Of a stretch of 64,000 nt of DNA, positions 1 through 7,116 are shown in pieces. Under the pieces are notes generated by a model that did not search any database, had not been told where the DNA came from, and worked only from the letters and a program-made list of their open reading frames with translations. Source of the DNA: DASWOJ01 sp964250755 (GTDB taxonomy: Bacteria > Pseudomonadota > Alphaproteobacteria > Acetobacterales > Acetobacteraceae); the NCBI GenBank assembly GCA_964250755.1, contig CAXUHB010000005.1, forward strand, positions 99,076 to 163,075, read 5' to 3'. Numbering within the stretch: position 1 is the first letter of the stretch; the number at the start of each line of letters is the position of its first letter. Position numbers and translations under genes: made by a program.

Positions 1-52
1 ACGCAAGATGCGAGTAGGCGCCGGGCAGGCCCTGGAAGGCGATGCGGTTCAT
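1..52 (-). CDS. pheA: Prephenate dehydratase, N-terminal start only (partial)
   Basis: Reading leftwards from the ATG at 52, the first 17 residues are MNRIAFQGLPGAYSHLA, which matches the characteristic start of prephenate dehydratase (phenylalanine biosynthesis, prephenate to phenylpyruvate). The rest lies beyond the left edge. It begins 25 bp after the kdsB stop on the same strand, and a kdsB-pheA pair is common in alphaproteobacteria, which supports the call. Only the first exon-length stub is visible, so activity and full length cannot be judged. Confidence 0.75.
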   Translation of the reverse strand, partial: MNRIAFQGLPGAYSHLA

Positions 53-77
53 GCGGTGTCCATGCAGGCGGAGTCCA

Positions 78-812
78 TCAGGCTGGGTCCATCAGGGCGC
101 GGGCGCGCAGCAGGTCCGCGGGCGTGTCCACGCCGAAGGGGGCGTGGTCCACCCGGGCGCAGGCGATGCGCATCCCGGCCTCCAGCGCGCGGAGCTGCTC
201 CAGCCGCTCCCGCCGCTCCAGCGGTGACTCCGGCAACAGCACGAAGCGCGCCAGGGCAGCGCGGCGGAAGGCGTAGATGCCGATGTGGTGCCACAGCGGC
301 CCGTCCCCGGACGGAACGGCAGTGCGGGAGAAGTAGAGCGCCGGGGCGACCGCCTGGCCCTCGTCGAACGCGCACACGGCCTTGACGATAGAGGGCGTCG
401 CCGCCTCCTCCGCGGTCAGGACGGGGGTGACGAGGGTGCCGATGTCCACCGCCGGGTCGGACAGGGGGGCCAGCACGGCGCGGAGCTGGGCCGCAGGGAT
501 CATCGGCTGGTCGCCCTGCACGTTGACCACCACGTCGTGCCGCCCCCCTGGGTCCAGCAGGGCCACCGCGGCGTGGACCCGGTCGGAACCGCTGGGCAGC
601 GCCGGGTCGGTCATAACGGCGGTGCCGCCGTCCGCGCGCACGGCGTCGGCCACGTCCTGGTCGGCGCAGGCCACGGCGACGGGGCCGATGCCGGCCTCCC
701 GCGCCCTGTCCAGCACGTGCAGGATCATCGGGCGCCCGCCGATCAGCGCCAGCGGCTTGCCGGGCAGGCGCGTGGACGCCATGCGGGCGGGGATCACGAT
801 GATGGGCGTCAT
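78..812 (-). CDS. kdsB: 3-deoxy-manno-octulosonate cytidylyltransferase (CMP-Kdo synthetase)
   Basis: This 244-aa cytoplasmic enzyme activates Kdo with CTP for lipopolysaccharide inner-core synthesis. The N-terminus IPARMASTRLPGKPL is the family nucleotide-binding signature, followed by RPMILHV, the SGSDRVHAA segment and VVNVQGDQP. The length is typical (about 245-250 aa). The start chosen at 812 puts the signature at residue 6. The reading frame runs on upstream for 190 codons, but that stretch overlaps the divergent secreted-protein gene and has no family similarity. It is followed closely by pheA on the same strand. Confidence 0.95.
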   Translation of the reverse strand: MTPIIVIPARMASTRLPGKPLALIGGRPMILHVLDRAREAGIGPVAVACADQDVADAVRADGGTAVMTDPALPSGSDRVHAAVALLDPGGRHDVVVNVQGDQPMIPAAQLRAVLAPLSDPAVDIGTLVTPVLTAEEAATPSIVKAVCAFDEGQAVAPALYFSRTAVPSGDGPLWHHIGIYAFRRAALARFVLLPESPLERRERLEQLRALEAGMRIACARVDHAPFGVDTPADLLRARALMDPA

Positions 813-938
813 GCGCTGGGTGCGAACCCGGCGCGGGGGCGGTGCGTAGGTGGGGGCATGGTGCGCCGGCAGCTTTAGGCGGGCGCACGGGCCGGCGCAA
901 CGCCGCGGCGGCCATATCCCCCCTGACCGGAGACCAGC

Positions 939-1454
939 ATGACCCGTGCCGTCCTTCTCGCGTCCGCCCTCCTCGCAGCGCTGCCCGCTGGCCTGCTTGC
1001 GGCGCTGCCCGCGGGGGCGCAGACGCAGCAGCCCTCCGCGACCACGTCCAACGGGCAGCCCTCGGTGTCGGGGCCGGCGCCCAACCTCGGCTCGCCGCAG
1101 GCGGAGCAGAACCAGGGGCAGCAGCCCCCGAACGCGCGCAACCTCGGCCCCAGCGGCGGGACGCCGCGCACCGGGGACACGGCGGGGGCCACCAAGCCGC
1201 AAGGGCCGGTCAGCGGCAGCAGCGGCGCGTCCGGGCAGGCGTCCGGGCAGCAGGTGACGCAGCCGTCGCCGACCCAGAACCAGTCCCAGGCGCAGCAGAA
1301 CCAGGGCCAGCAGCCGCCCAACGTGCGGGAGGTCGCACCCAGCGCCGCGACGCCGACCAACGACCCCTCCGGCGCCACCAAGCCGCAAGGCCCCGTCACC
1401 GCCCCCGCCAGCCGCGCCCAGGGCGGCCAGCCCGCGAGCACCGTGACCAAGTAG
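939..1454 (+). CDS. Secreted Gln/Pro-rich protein with an internal duplication
   Basis: I do not recognise a family. The 171-aa product has a clear signal peptide (MTRAVLLASALLAALPAGLL, cleavage near AGAQ) followed by a low-complexity mature part rich in Gln, Pro, Ser, Thr, Ala and Gly with no Cys. Two related units are visible: one near residues 54-91 with QNQGQQPPNARNLGPSGGTP ending in GATKPQGPV, and one near 119-153 with QNQGQQPPNVREVAPSAATP ending in GATKPQGPV. This is probably an unstructured periplasmic or envelope protein. The gene diverges from kdsB with a 126-bp spacer. Confidence 0.7.
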   Translation: MTRAVLLASALLAALPAGLLAALPAGAQTQQPSATTSNGQPSVSGPAPNLGSPQAEQNQGQQPPNARNLGPSGGTPRTGDTAGATKPQGPVSGSSGASGQASGQQVTQPSPTQNQSQAQQNQGQQPPNVREVAPSAATPTNDPSGATKPQGPVTAPASRAQGGQPASTVTK

Positions 1455-1460
1455 GGCTTA

Positions 1461-1495
1461 TCGCCCCCTCGTCCAGAGGGAGAGGGGGCAGCAGC
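1461..1495. repeat. Partial REP-like palindrome
   Basis: The sequence CGCCCCCTCGTCCAGAGGGA followed by GAGGGGGC forms a short imperfect hairpin just after the stop of the secreted protein gene. It resembles a decayed version of the GC-rich palindromes found at every junction in 2.3-8.9 kb. It could also act as a transcription end for the secreted-protein gene. Confidence 0.4.
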
Positions 1496-1564
1496 CATTG
1501 CCGCTGCGCCGTCCCCGTGGCACCTGAGCGTCCTCCCCCGCACCGGAGCCGCCCTGATGGCCGC

Positions 1565-2401
1565 ATGCGCTGGCCGCACGCCTTGGATGACCTGATCGCC
1601 GCGGCGCATGCCGCCGCCGACCTGGCCGGCGCCGCCATCCTGCCGCACTACCGCACCGGTGCCGTCGCCGACACCAAGGGCGACGACAGCCCCGTCACGG
1701 TCGCCGACCGTGCGGCGGAGGCCGCGATGCGCGCCTACCTGCACGGGCGCTTCCCCGATCACGGCATCCTGGGCGAGGAGGGCGGCCTGGACCGCCCCGG
1801 CGCCCGCCTGCGCTGGGTGCTGGACCCGGTGGACGGCACCCGCGCCTTCATCACGGGGCGCCCCACCTTCGGCGTGCTGGTGGCGCTGATGGACGGGCCG
1901 GCGCCCATCCTGGGCATCATAGACCAGCCCGTCACCGGGGAGCGCTGGGTCGGCGCCGCCGGGCGGCCCACCACCTTCCGCGGCGCGCACGGACGCGCGG
2001 GCTGCCGCCCCTGCCCGGCGCTGGCCGACGCCGAACTGTCCTGCACCGCGCCGGAAATCTTCGACGCCGGGCAGATGGCCGCCTTCCGCCGCCTGCAAGC
2101 GGCCACGCGCCGCACCTCCTGGGGCGGGGACTGCTACGCCTACGGCCTGCTGGCGCTGGGCGGGGTGGACGTGATCGCCGAACCCGCGCTTAAGGTCTGG
2201 GACTGGGCGGCGCTGGTCCCGGTCATCGAGGGTGCGGGCGGACGTGTCACGGACTGGCAAGGCCGCCCGATGCACCCGGACGGCGACGGCTGCACCCTGG
2301 CGGTCGGCGACCCCGCGCTGACCAGGGAGGCGGTGGAGGTGCTGTCGCCTTCTCCCTCTCCCTCCGGGGTCAGACTGCGAAGCAGTTTACGGCTGGGGTG
2401 A
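1565..2401 (+). CDS. hisN: Inositol-monophosphatase-family phosphatase, probable histidinol-phosphatase
   Basis: The 278-aa protein belongs to the Mg-dependent inositol monophosphatase superfamily. It shows GEEGG near residue 66, the metal-binding DPVDGTRAFITGRPTFG block, and the C-terminal WDWAALVPVIEGAGG block. The RAFITG variant is typical of HisN-type histidinol-phosphatases, which catalyse the penultimate step of histidine synthesis; hisA, hisF and hisE are 23 kb away. An inositol-phosphatase or CysQ-like role is the alternative. The ATG at 1565 gives the family N-terminus. The last 18 or so residues (SPSPSPSGVRLRSSLRLG) are encoded by a REP-like palindrome that has replaced the original end of the gene. 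Confidence 0.8.
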   Translation: MRWPHALDDLIAAAHAAADLAGAAILPHYRTGAVADTKGDDSPVTVADRAAEAAMRAYLHGRFPDHGILGEEGGLDRPGARLRWVLDPVDGTRAFITGRPTFGVLVALMDGPAPILGIIDQPVTGERWVGAAGRPTTFRGAHGRAGCRPCPALADAELSCTAPEIFDAGQMAAFRRLQAATRRTSWGGDCYAYGLLALGGVDVIAEPALKVWDWAALVPVIEGAGGRVTDWQGRPMHPDGDGCTLAVGDPALTREAVEVLSPSPSPSGVRLRSSLRLG

Positions 2402-2405
2402 GGGA
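2350..2405. repeat. REP-like palindromic element, copy 1 of pair (with 20-bp insert)
   Basis: TTCTCCCTCTCCCTCCGGGG opens the element and GGGGTGAGGGA closes it. Compared with the other copies it has about 20 extra bases in the middle. It overlaps the 3' end of the upstream phosphatase gene and supplies its last codons. A second copy in opposite orientation follows at 2476. Confidence 0.75.
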
Positions 2406-2475
2406 AGTCCAGCGGAGCCGACCTTTCCAACGAAGGCGCGTTCCCGCCGAGGTCGGACAGCTTGCTCCGTTAGAT

Positions 2476-2516
2476 TTCCCTCACCCCAACCCTCTCCCGG
2501 AGGGAGAGGGAGCAGG
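2476..2516. repeat. REP-like palindromic element, copy 2 of pair (inverted)
   Basis: TTCCCTCACCCCAACCCTCT runs into CCCGGAGGGAGAGGGAGCAGG. The core CCCTCTCCC-GGA-GGGAGAGGG is a perfect 9-bp stem with a 3-base loop. It is inverted relative to the copy at 2350, so the transcript before yejA could also fold the two copies onto each other. Confidence 0.8.
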
Positions 2517-2583
2517 ACATACACCGCTTGACGCCACACGCCGCACCCCCTGCTATGCGGCACCCCGCTTGAAGGCTGCGCCC

Positions 2584-4467
2584 ATGCTCCGTGTCCTCGC
2601 CCTGCTGCTCGCGGCCGCCAGCCTGGCGCACGCCCAGCCCGCGCCGCCCGCCGGCGGCACCACCCGCAGCCACGCCATCACCATCCTGGGCACACCCGCC
2701 CTGCCCGCGGGCTTCCCGCGCTTCCCCTACGTGAACCCTGACGCGCCCAAGGGGGGCGAGGCGGTGTTCGGCATGACCGGAAGCTTCGATGGCTTCAACC
2801 CCTACATCCTGCGCGGCAACCCCGCCTTCGGCCTCGGCGCAAGCTGGCAGCCCGGCGTCGGCGGCACCCAGGCCGGGGCCGCCGGCGGGCACGTCTGGGA
2901 AAGCCTGCTGATGGGGTCGTCCAACGAGTCCAACACCGGCTACGGCCTGCTGGCCGAGACCATCGAGGTCCCCGCCGACGGCATGTGGACCGCCTTCGAG
3001 ATCAGGCCCGAGGCGCGGTTCGCCGACGGCTCCCCCGTGCTGGCATCCGATGTCGCCTGGACCTTCAAGACGCTGATGGAGAAGGGCCGGCCCGGCTACC
3101 GCGTCCAGTATGCCGACGTGGCCGACTGCGTGGCGGAGGGGGAGCGCCGGGTCGTGTTCCACTTCCGCAGCAACGAGAACCGCGAGCTGCCGCTATTGGT
3201 CGGCGGCCTGCCGGTGCTGCCGGAGCGGTGGTGGAGCACGCGCGACTTCACCCGGCCCCTGACCGAGCCGCCGCTGGGGTCCGGCCCCTATCGCGTGGAG
3301 CGGTTCGACCTCGGGCGCAGCGTGACGTATGCGCGGCGCCCGGACTGGTGGGCCAGGACCCTGCCGGTGGGCATCGGCTTCCACAACCTGGACCGGGTGC
3401 GGCTGGAATACTTCGGTGACCCGACCGTGCTGTTCGAGGCGTTCAAGGCCGGGCAGATTGACTACCGGCAGGAGAACATCTCGAAGCAATGGGCCACCGG
3501 CTACGACTTCGCGGCGGTGCAGTCCGGCCTGGTCGTGAAGCAGGACCTGGAGCACAAGCTGCCCATCGGCGTGCAGGGCTGGGTCATGAACACCCGGCGC
3601 CCGGTCTTCCGTGACGTGCGCGTGCGGGAGGCGCTGGGCCAGGTCTGGGACTTCGAGTGGACCAACCGCAACCTGTTCTACAATGCCTATGTCCGCACGG
3701 GGAGCTGGTTCGGCAACACCGTGCAGGAGTCCTCCGGCGTGCCGGACGCGGCGGAGGTCAAGCTGCTGGAGCCGTTCCGCGCCAGCCTGCCGCCCGCGCT
3801 GTTCACCGAGCCTTTCGCGCTGCCCGTCACGGACGGCAGCGGCAACAACCGGGACGGCCTGCGCCGGGCGCTGGCCCTGTTGAAGGATGCCGGCTGGACC
3901 GTGCGCGACCGCAAGCTGGTCAACGCCGCGGGCGAGCAGATGGCCTTCACCATCCTGCTGAACGAGCCGAGCCTGGAGCGCATCACCCTGCCCTACATCC
4001 AGTGGCTGGGCCGCCTGGGGATCGAGGTGAAGGTGCGCACCGTGGACCGCGCGCAGTTCGAGCGGCTGACCGACGACTACGACTACGACATGACCACCAT
4101 GATCTACCCCGGCGACGACCTGCCCGGGAACTGGATGCGCGACGCCTTCACGTGCGAGGGCGCGAAGACTCCCGGCGGCAGCAACCTCGCCGGCATCTGC
4201 GACCCGGCGGTGGACGCGCTGGTGACGCGGATGGTGCAGGCGAAGGACCGGGACACGCTGGCGACGGCCGGGCGGGCGCTGGACCGGGTGCTGCTGCGGG
4301 GGTGGTACCTGATCCCGCATTACCACAACAAGGTGTTCCGCATCGCCGCCTGGGACCGCTTCGGCCGGCCCGACGCGCCGGTGCGGGACGGCTTCGTGCT
4401 GGACAGCTGGTGGGTGGACCCGGCCAAGGCGGCGCGCGTGGACGCGGCGCGCGGGACGGGGAAGTGA
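2584..4467 (+). CDS. yejA: Peptide ABC transporter substrate-binding protein, YejA type
   Basis: The 627-aa periplasmic protein is a family 5 (SBP_bac_5) solute-binding protein. It has a signal peptide (MLRVLALLLAAASLAHAQP) and the YejA-type start HAITILGTPALPAGFPRFPYVNPDAPKGG in pieces, then FDGFNPY, WESLL, and a C-terminal YHNKVFRIAAWDRFGRP. It delivers oligopeptides, classically microcin C and peptidoglycan-derived peptides, to the YejBEF membrane complex encoded just downstream. The ATG at 2584 is chosen because the signal peptide begins there; the open frame upstream runs through the REP-like repeats. Confidence 0.93.
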   Translation: MLRVLALLLAAASLAHAQPAPPAGGTTRSHAITILGTPALPAGFPRFPYVNPDAPKGGEAVFGMTGSFDGFNPYILRGNPAFGLGASWQPGVGGTQAGAAGGHVWESLLMGSSNESNTGYGLLAETIEVPADGMWTAFEIRPEARFADGSPVLASDVAWTFKTLMEKGRPGYRVQYADVADCVAEGERRVVFHFRSNENRELPLLVGGLPVLPERWWSTRDFTRPLTEPPLGSGPYRVERFDLGRSVTYARRPDWWARTLPVGIGFHNLDRVRLEYFGDPTVLFEAFKAGQIDYRQENISKQWATGYDFAAVQSGLVVKQDLEHKLPIGVQGWVMNTRRPVFRDVRVREALGQVWDFEWTNRNLFYNAYVRTGSWFGNTVQESSGVPDAAEVKLLEPFRASLPPALFTEPFALPVTDGSGNNRDGLRRALALLKDAGWTVRDRKLVNAAGEQMAFTILLNEPSLERITLPYIQWLGRLGIEVKVRTVDRAQFERLTDDYDYDMTTMIYPGDDLPGNWMRDAFTCEGAKTPGGSNLAGICDPAVDALVTRMVQAKDRDTLATAGRALDRVLLRGWYLIPHYHNKVFRIAAWDRFGRPDAPVRDGFVLDSWWVDPAKAARVDAARGTGK

Positions 4468-4489
4468 GGGCAACAAGTCACGCCCGCCC

Positions 4490-4640
4490 TTTCTCCCTCT
4501 CCCTCCGGAAGAGGGTCGGGGTGAGGGAAGGGCCGCAAGGGCTGCGTTTGGACCGGGCGGACCAAGTGCCGTACTGCGACGGGACAGGGTGGCGCGTGCG
4601 GCTTCCCTCACCCCGACCCTCTCCCGGAGGGAGCAGGAGC
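4490..4640. repeat. Pair of inverted REP-like palindromes between yejA and yejB
   Basis: Copy one (4490-4530) reads CTCCCTCTCCCTCCGGAAGA then GGGTCGGGGTGAGGGA; copy two (4603-4640) is its inverse, TCCCTCACCCCGACCCTCTC then CCGGAGGGAGCAGG. About 70 bp separate them. The pair fills most of the 196-bp yejA-yejB gap. Confidence 0.85.
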
Positions 4641-4663
4641 GGCCACCGCCTGCCCAGGACCTG

Positions 4664-5725
4664 ATGGCCGCCTACATCCTCCGCCGGCTGCTGCTGCTGA
4701 TCCCGACCTTGTTCGGCATCATCGCCATCAACTTCGCCGTCGCCCAGTTCGCCCCTGGCGGCCCGGTCGAGCAGGCGATGGCCGAGGCCCGCGGCGGCGC
4801 GGGCACGGCGACCGAACGCATCACCGGCGCCACCAGCGACACCGGCACCTACCGCGGCGCGCGCGGGCTGGACGCCAAGCAGAAGGCGGAGCTCAACCGG
4901 CTGTTCGGCTTCGACAAGCCGGCCGGGGAACGCTTCGTGCAGATGGTGCGGGGCTACCTGAGCTTCGACTTCGGGCGCAGCTTCTTCAAGGACGCCACGG
5001 TGCTGCAACTGGTGCTGCAGAAGATGCCGGTCAGCGTGTCGCTGGGGCTGTGGTCCACGCTCATCATCTACCTCGTCAGCATCCCGCTGGGCATCGCCAA
5101 GGCGGTGCGGGACGGCACGCGGTTCGACGTGGCGACCAGCGCGGCGGTGCTGGTGGGCTACGCCATCCCCGGCTTCCTGTTCGCGATCCTGCTGGTGGTG
5201 CTGTTCGCAGGCGGCAGCTTCCTGCAGGTGTTTCCGTTGCGCGGGCTGACGACGCCGGGGTCGCAGGACCTGCCGTTCGCAGTGCGGGCGGCGGACTACG
5301 CCTGGCACATGGTGCTGCCGACGCTGGCGCTGGTGGCGGGCGGCTTCGCGTCCCTGACGATCCTGACCAAGAACTCGTTCCTGGACGAAATCCGCAAGCA
5401 GTATGTGACAACGGCCCGGGCCAAGGGCGCGGGGGAAGGCCGTGTGCTGTATGGGCACGTCTTCCGCAACGCGATGCTGCTGATCGTGGCCGGGTTCCCG
5501 GCGGCGTTCCTGGGCCTGCTGTTCGGCTCGGCGCTGCTGGTGGAGATCGTGTTCTCGCTGGACGGGCTGGGGCTGCTGGGGTTCGAGAGCGTGATCCGGC
5601 GGGATTACCCCGTGGTGTTCGGGACGCTGTACATGTTCACGCTGGTGGGGCTGGTGCTGCAACTCGTGGGGGACGTGCTGTACACGGTGGTGGACCCGCG
5701 CATAAACTTCGAGGCGCGGGGATGA
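4664..5725 (+). CDS. yejB: Peptide ABC transporter permease, YejB type
   Basis: The 353-aa inner-membrane permease starts MAAYILRRLLLLIPTLFGII, typical of the DppB/OppB/YejB family, with a long periplasmic segment (GGARG region with GLDAKQKAELNRLFGFDKP), then about five further membrane spans and the EAA-loop region TTARAKGAGEGRVLYGHVFRNA. The C-terminus YTVVDPRINFEARG is characteristic of YejB. It pairs with YejE to form the channel of the Yej importer. The start at 4664 places the first membrane span at the N-terminus. Confidence 0.93.
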   Translation: MAAYILRRLLLLIPTLFGIIAINFAVAQFAPGGPVEQAMAEARGGAGTATERITGATSDTGTYRGARGLDAKQKAELNRLFGFDKPAGERFVQMVRGYLSFDFGRSFFKDATVLQLVLQKMPVSVSLGLWSTLIIYLVSIPLGIAKAVRDGTRFDVATSAAVLVGYAIPGFLFAILLVVLFAGGSFLQVFPLRGLTTPGSQDLPFAVRAADYAWHMVLPTLALVAGGFASLTILTKNSFLDEIRKQYVTTARAKGAGEGRVLYGHVFRNAMLLIVAGFPAAFLGLLFGSALLVEIVFSLDGLGLLGFESVIRRDYPVVFGTLYMFTLVGLVLQLVGDVLYTVVDPRINFEARG

Positions 5726-5763
5726 GGGGTGCTTTGGATTTGGGAGGAGAGTGCGCCTATTTC

Positions 5764-5911
5764 TGCTCCCTCTCCCTCCGGGAGAGGGCCGGGGTGAGGG
5801 AGGCCGCAAGCGCCATGCTCCCCCGCCTCTGTGCCGGTCCGCGCCATCGTAATAGGGGCTTGTGCGCGTGGCTTCCCTCACCCCGGCCCTCTCCCGAAGG
5901 GAGAGGGGGAA
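5764..5911. repeat. Pair of inverted REP-like palindromes between yejB and yejE
   Basis: Copy one (5764-5801) is TGCTCCCTCTCCCTCCGGGA then GAGGGCCGGGGTGAGGGAGG; the inverted partner (5873-5911) is TTCCCTCACCCCGGCCCTCT then CCCGAAGGGAGAGGGGG. The arms match each other over about 36 bp including the GGCC versus GGCC centre, so the two copies of this pair have matching variants at the base that differs between pairs (GGTC or GGCC). Confidence 0.85.
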
Positions 5912-5927
5912 GAAGCAGGCCCGTTCC

Positions 5928-6947
5928 ATGACCCCCACCACCCGCCGCCGCCTGGCGGTGTTCCGCGCGCACCGGCGCGGCTCCTGGTCGCTCGTAATCT
6001 TCCTCGTCCTGTTCGGCGTGACCCTGTTCGCCGAGTTCATCGCCAACGACCGCCCGTTGCTCGTGCGCTTCGACGGGCGCCTGTATGCGCCGGTGGTCCA
6101 GGATCTGAGCGAGGACACGTTCGGCCCGGACTTCCTGCCCACGCAGGCCGACTACACCGACCCGCAGCTGGCCGCCGCCATCAACGCCCGGGGCTGGATG
6201 ATCTGGCCGGCCATCCCGTTCCGCTACGACACCGTCATCAAGGACCTGCCCACCCCGGCCCCGGCCAGGCCCAGCGCGCGCAACCTGCTGGGCACCGACG
6301 ACCAGGCGCGGGACGTGCTGGCGCGGGTGATCTATGGGTTCCGGCTGTCGGTGCTGTTCGGCTTCACGCTCACGCTGGTGTCGTCGGCCATCGGGATCGC
6401 CGCAGGCGCGGTGCAGGGGTTCTATGGCGGGCTGACGGACCTGCTGTTCCAGCGGTTCATCGAGGTGTGGTCGGGGATGCCGCAGCTGTTCCTGCTGATC
6501 ATCCTGGCCAGCATCTTCACGCCGACGTTCTGGCTGCTGCTGCTGTTCCTGCTGGCGTTCTCGTGGATGTCGCTGACGGGGGTGGTGCGGGCGGAGTTCC
6601 TGCGCGGGCGCAACCTGGACTACGTGCGGGCGGCGCAGGCGCTGGGGGTGTCCGACGCGGGCATCATGCGGCGGCACATCTTGCCGAACGCGCTGGTGGC
6701 GACCTTGTCCTACCTGCCGTTCACCCTGTCCGGCTCGGTGACGGGGCTGGCGGGGCTGGACTTCCTGGGCTTCGGCCTGCCGCCGGGGTCGCCGTCCCTC
6801 GGGGAGTTGGTGGCGCAGGGCAAGGCCAACCTGACCGCGCCCTGGCTGGGAGTGACGGCGTTCGTAGTGCTGGGCGGGCTGCTGGTGCTGCTGATCTTCA
6901 TCGGGGAAGCCGTGCGGGACGCCTTCGACCCGAGGAAGGGGGTTTGA
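5928..6947 (+). CDS. yejE: Peptide ABC transporter permease, YejE type
   Basis: The 339-aa second permease of the Yej importer has an N-terminal membrane anchor (SWSLVIFLVLFGVTLFAEFI), the YejE-specific periplasmic segment with ANDRPLLVRFDGRLYAPV, then the BPD_transp_1 domain starting near LLGTDDQARDVLARVIYGFRLSV, an EAA loop (RAAQALGVSDAGIMRRHILPNA) and the C-terminal GEAVRDAFDPRKGV. The ATG at 5928 follows the purine-rich end of the REP-like repeat, GAGAGGGGGAAGAAG, which may double as ribosome binding site. Confidence 0.93.
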   Translation: MTPTTRRRLAVFRAHRRGSWSLVIFLVLFGVTLFAEFIANDRPLLVRFDGRLYAPVVQDLSEDTFGPDFLPTQADYTDPQLAAAINARGWMIWPAIPFRYDTVIKDLPTPAPARPSARNLLGTDDQARDVLARVIYGFRLSVLFGFTLTLVSSAIGIAAGAVQGFYGGLTDLLFQRFIEVWSGMPQLFLLIILASIFTPTFWLLLLFLLAFSWMSLTGVVRAEFLRGRNLDYVRAAQALGVSDAGIMRRHILPNALVATLSYLPFTLSGSVTGLAGLDFLGFGLPPGSPSLGELVAQGKANLTAPWLGVTAFVVLGGLLVLLIFIGEAVRDAFDPRKGV

Positions 6948-6962
6948 GGGGGTTCCTGCCCC

Positions 6963-7112
6963 TGCTCCCTCTCCCTCCGGGAGAGGGTCGGGGTGAGGGA
7001 GGCCGCACGGGCTGCCCTGTCCTTGAGCAGTGCGCCGCTGTCCTTAGTCACCCAGCATGGCGCTGCTGGGCCTCCCTCACCCCAACCCTCTCCCGGAGGG
7101 AGAGGGAGCAGC
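6963..7112. repeat. Pair of inverted REP-like palindromes between yejE and yejF
   Basis: Copy one (6963-7001) is TGCTCCCTCTCCCTCCGGGA then GAGGGTCGGGGTGAGGGAGG; the inverted copy (7072-7112) is CTCCCTCACCCCAACCCTCT then CCCGGAGGGAGAGGGAGC. They fill most of the 169-bp gap, and the purine-rich end of the second copy (GGAGGGAGAGGGAGCAG) sits directly before the yejF start. Confidence 0.85.
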
Positions 7113-7116
7113 CAAC

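Noticed and set aside
813..1388. N-terminal extension of kdsB
   Set aside because: It is antisense to the secreted-protein gene, lacks family similarity, and the nucleotide-binding signature normally lies at the very N-terminus.
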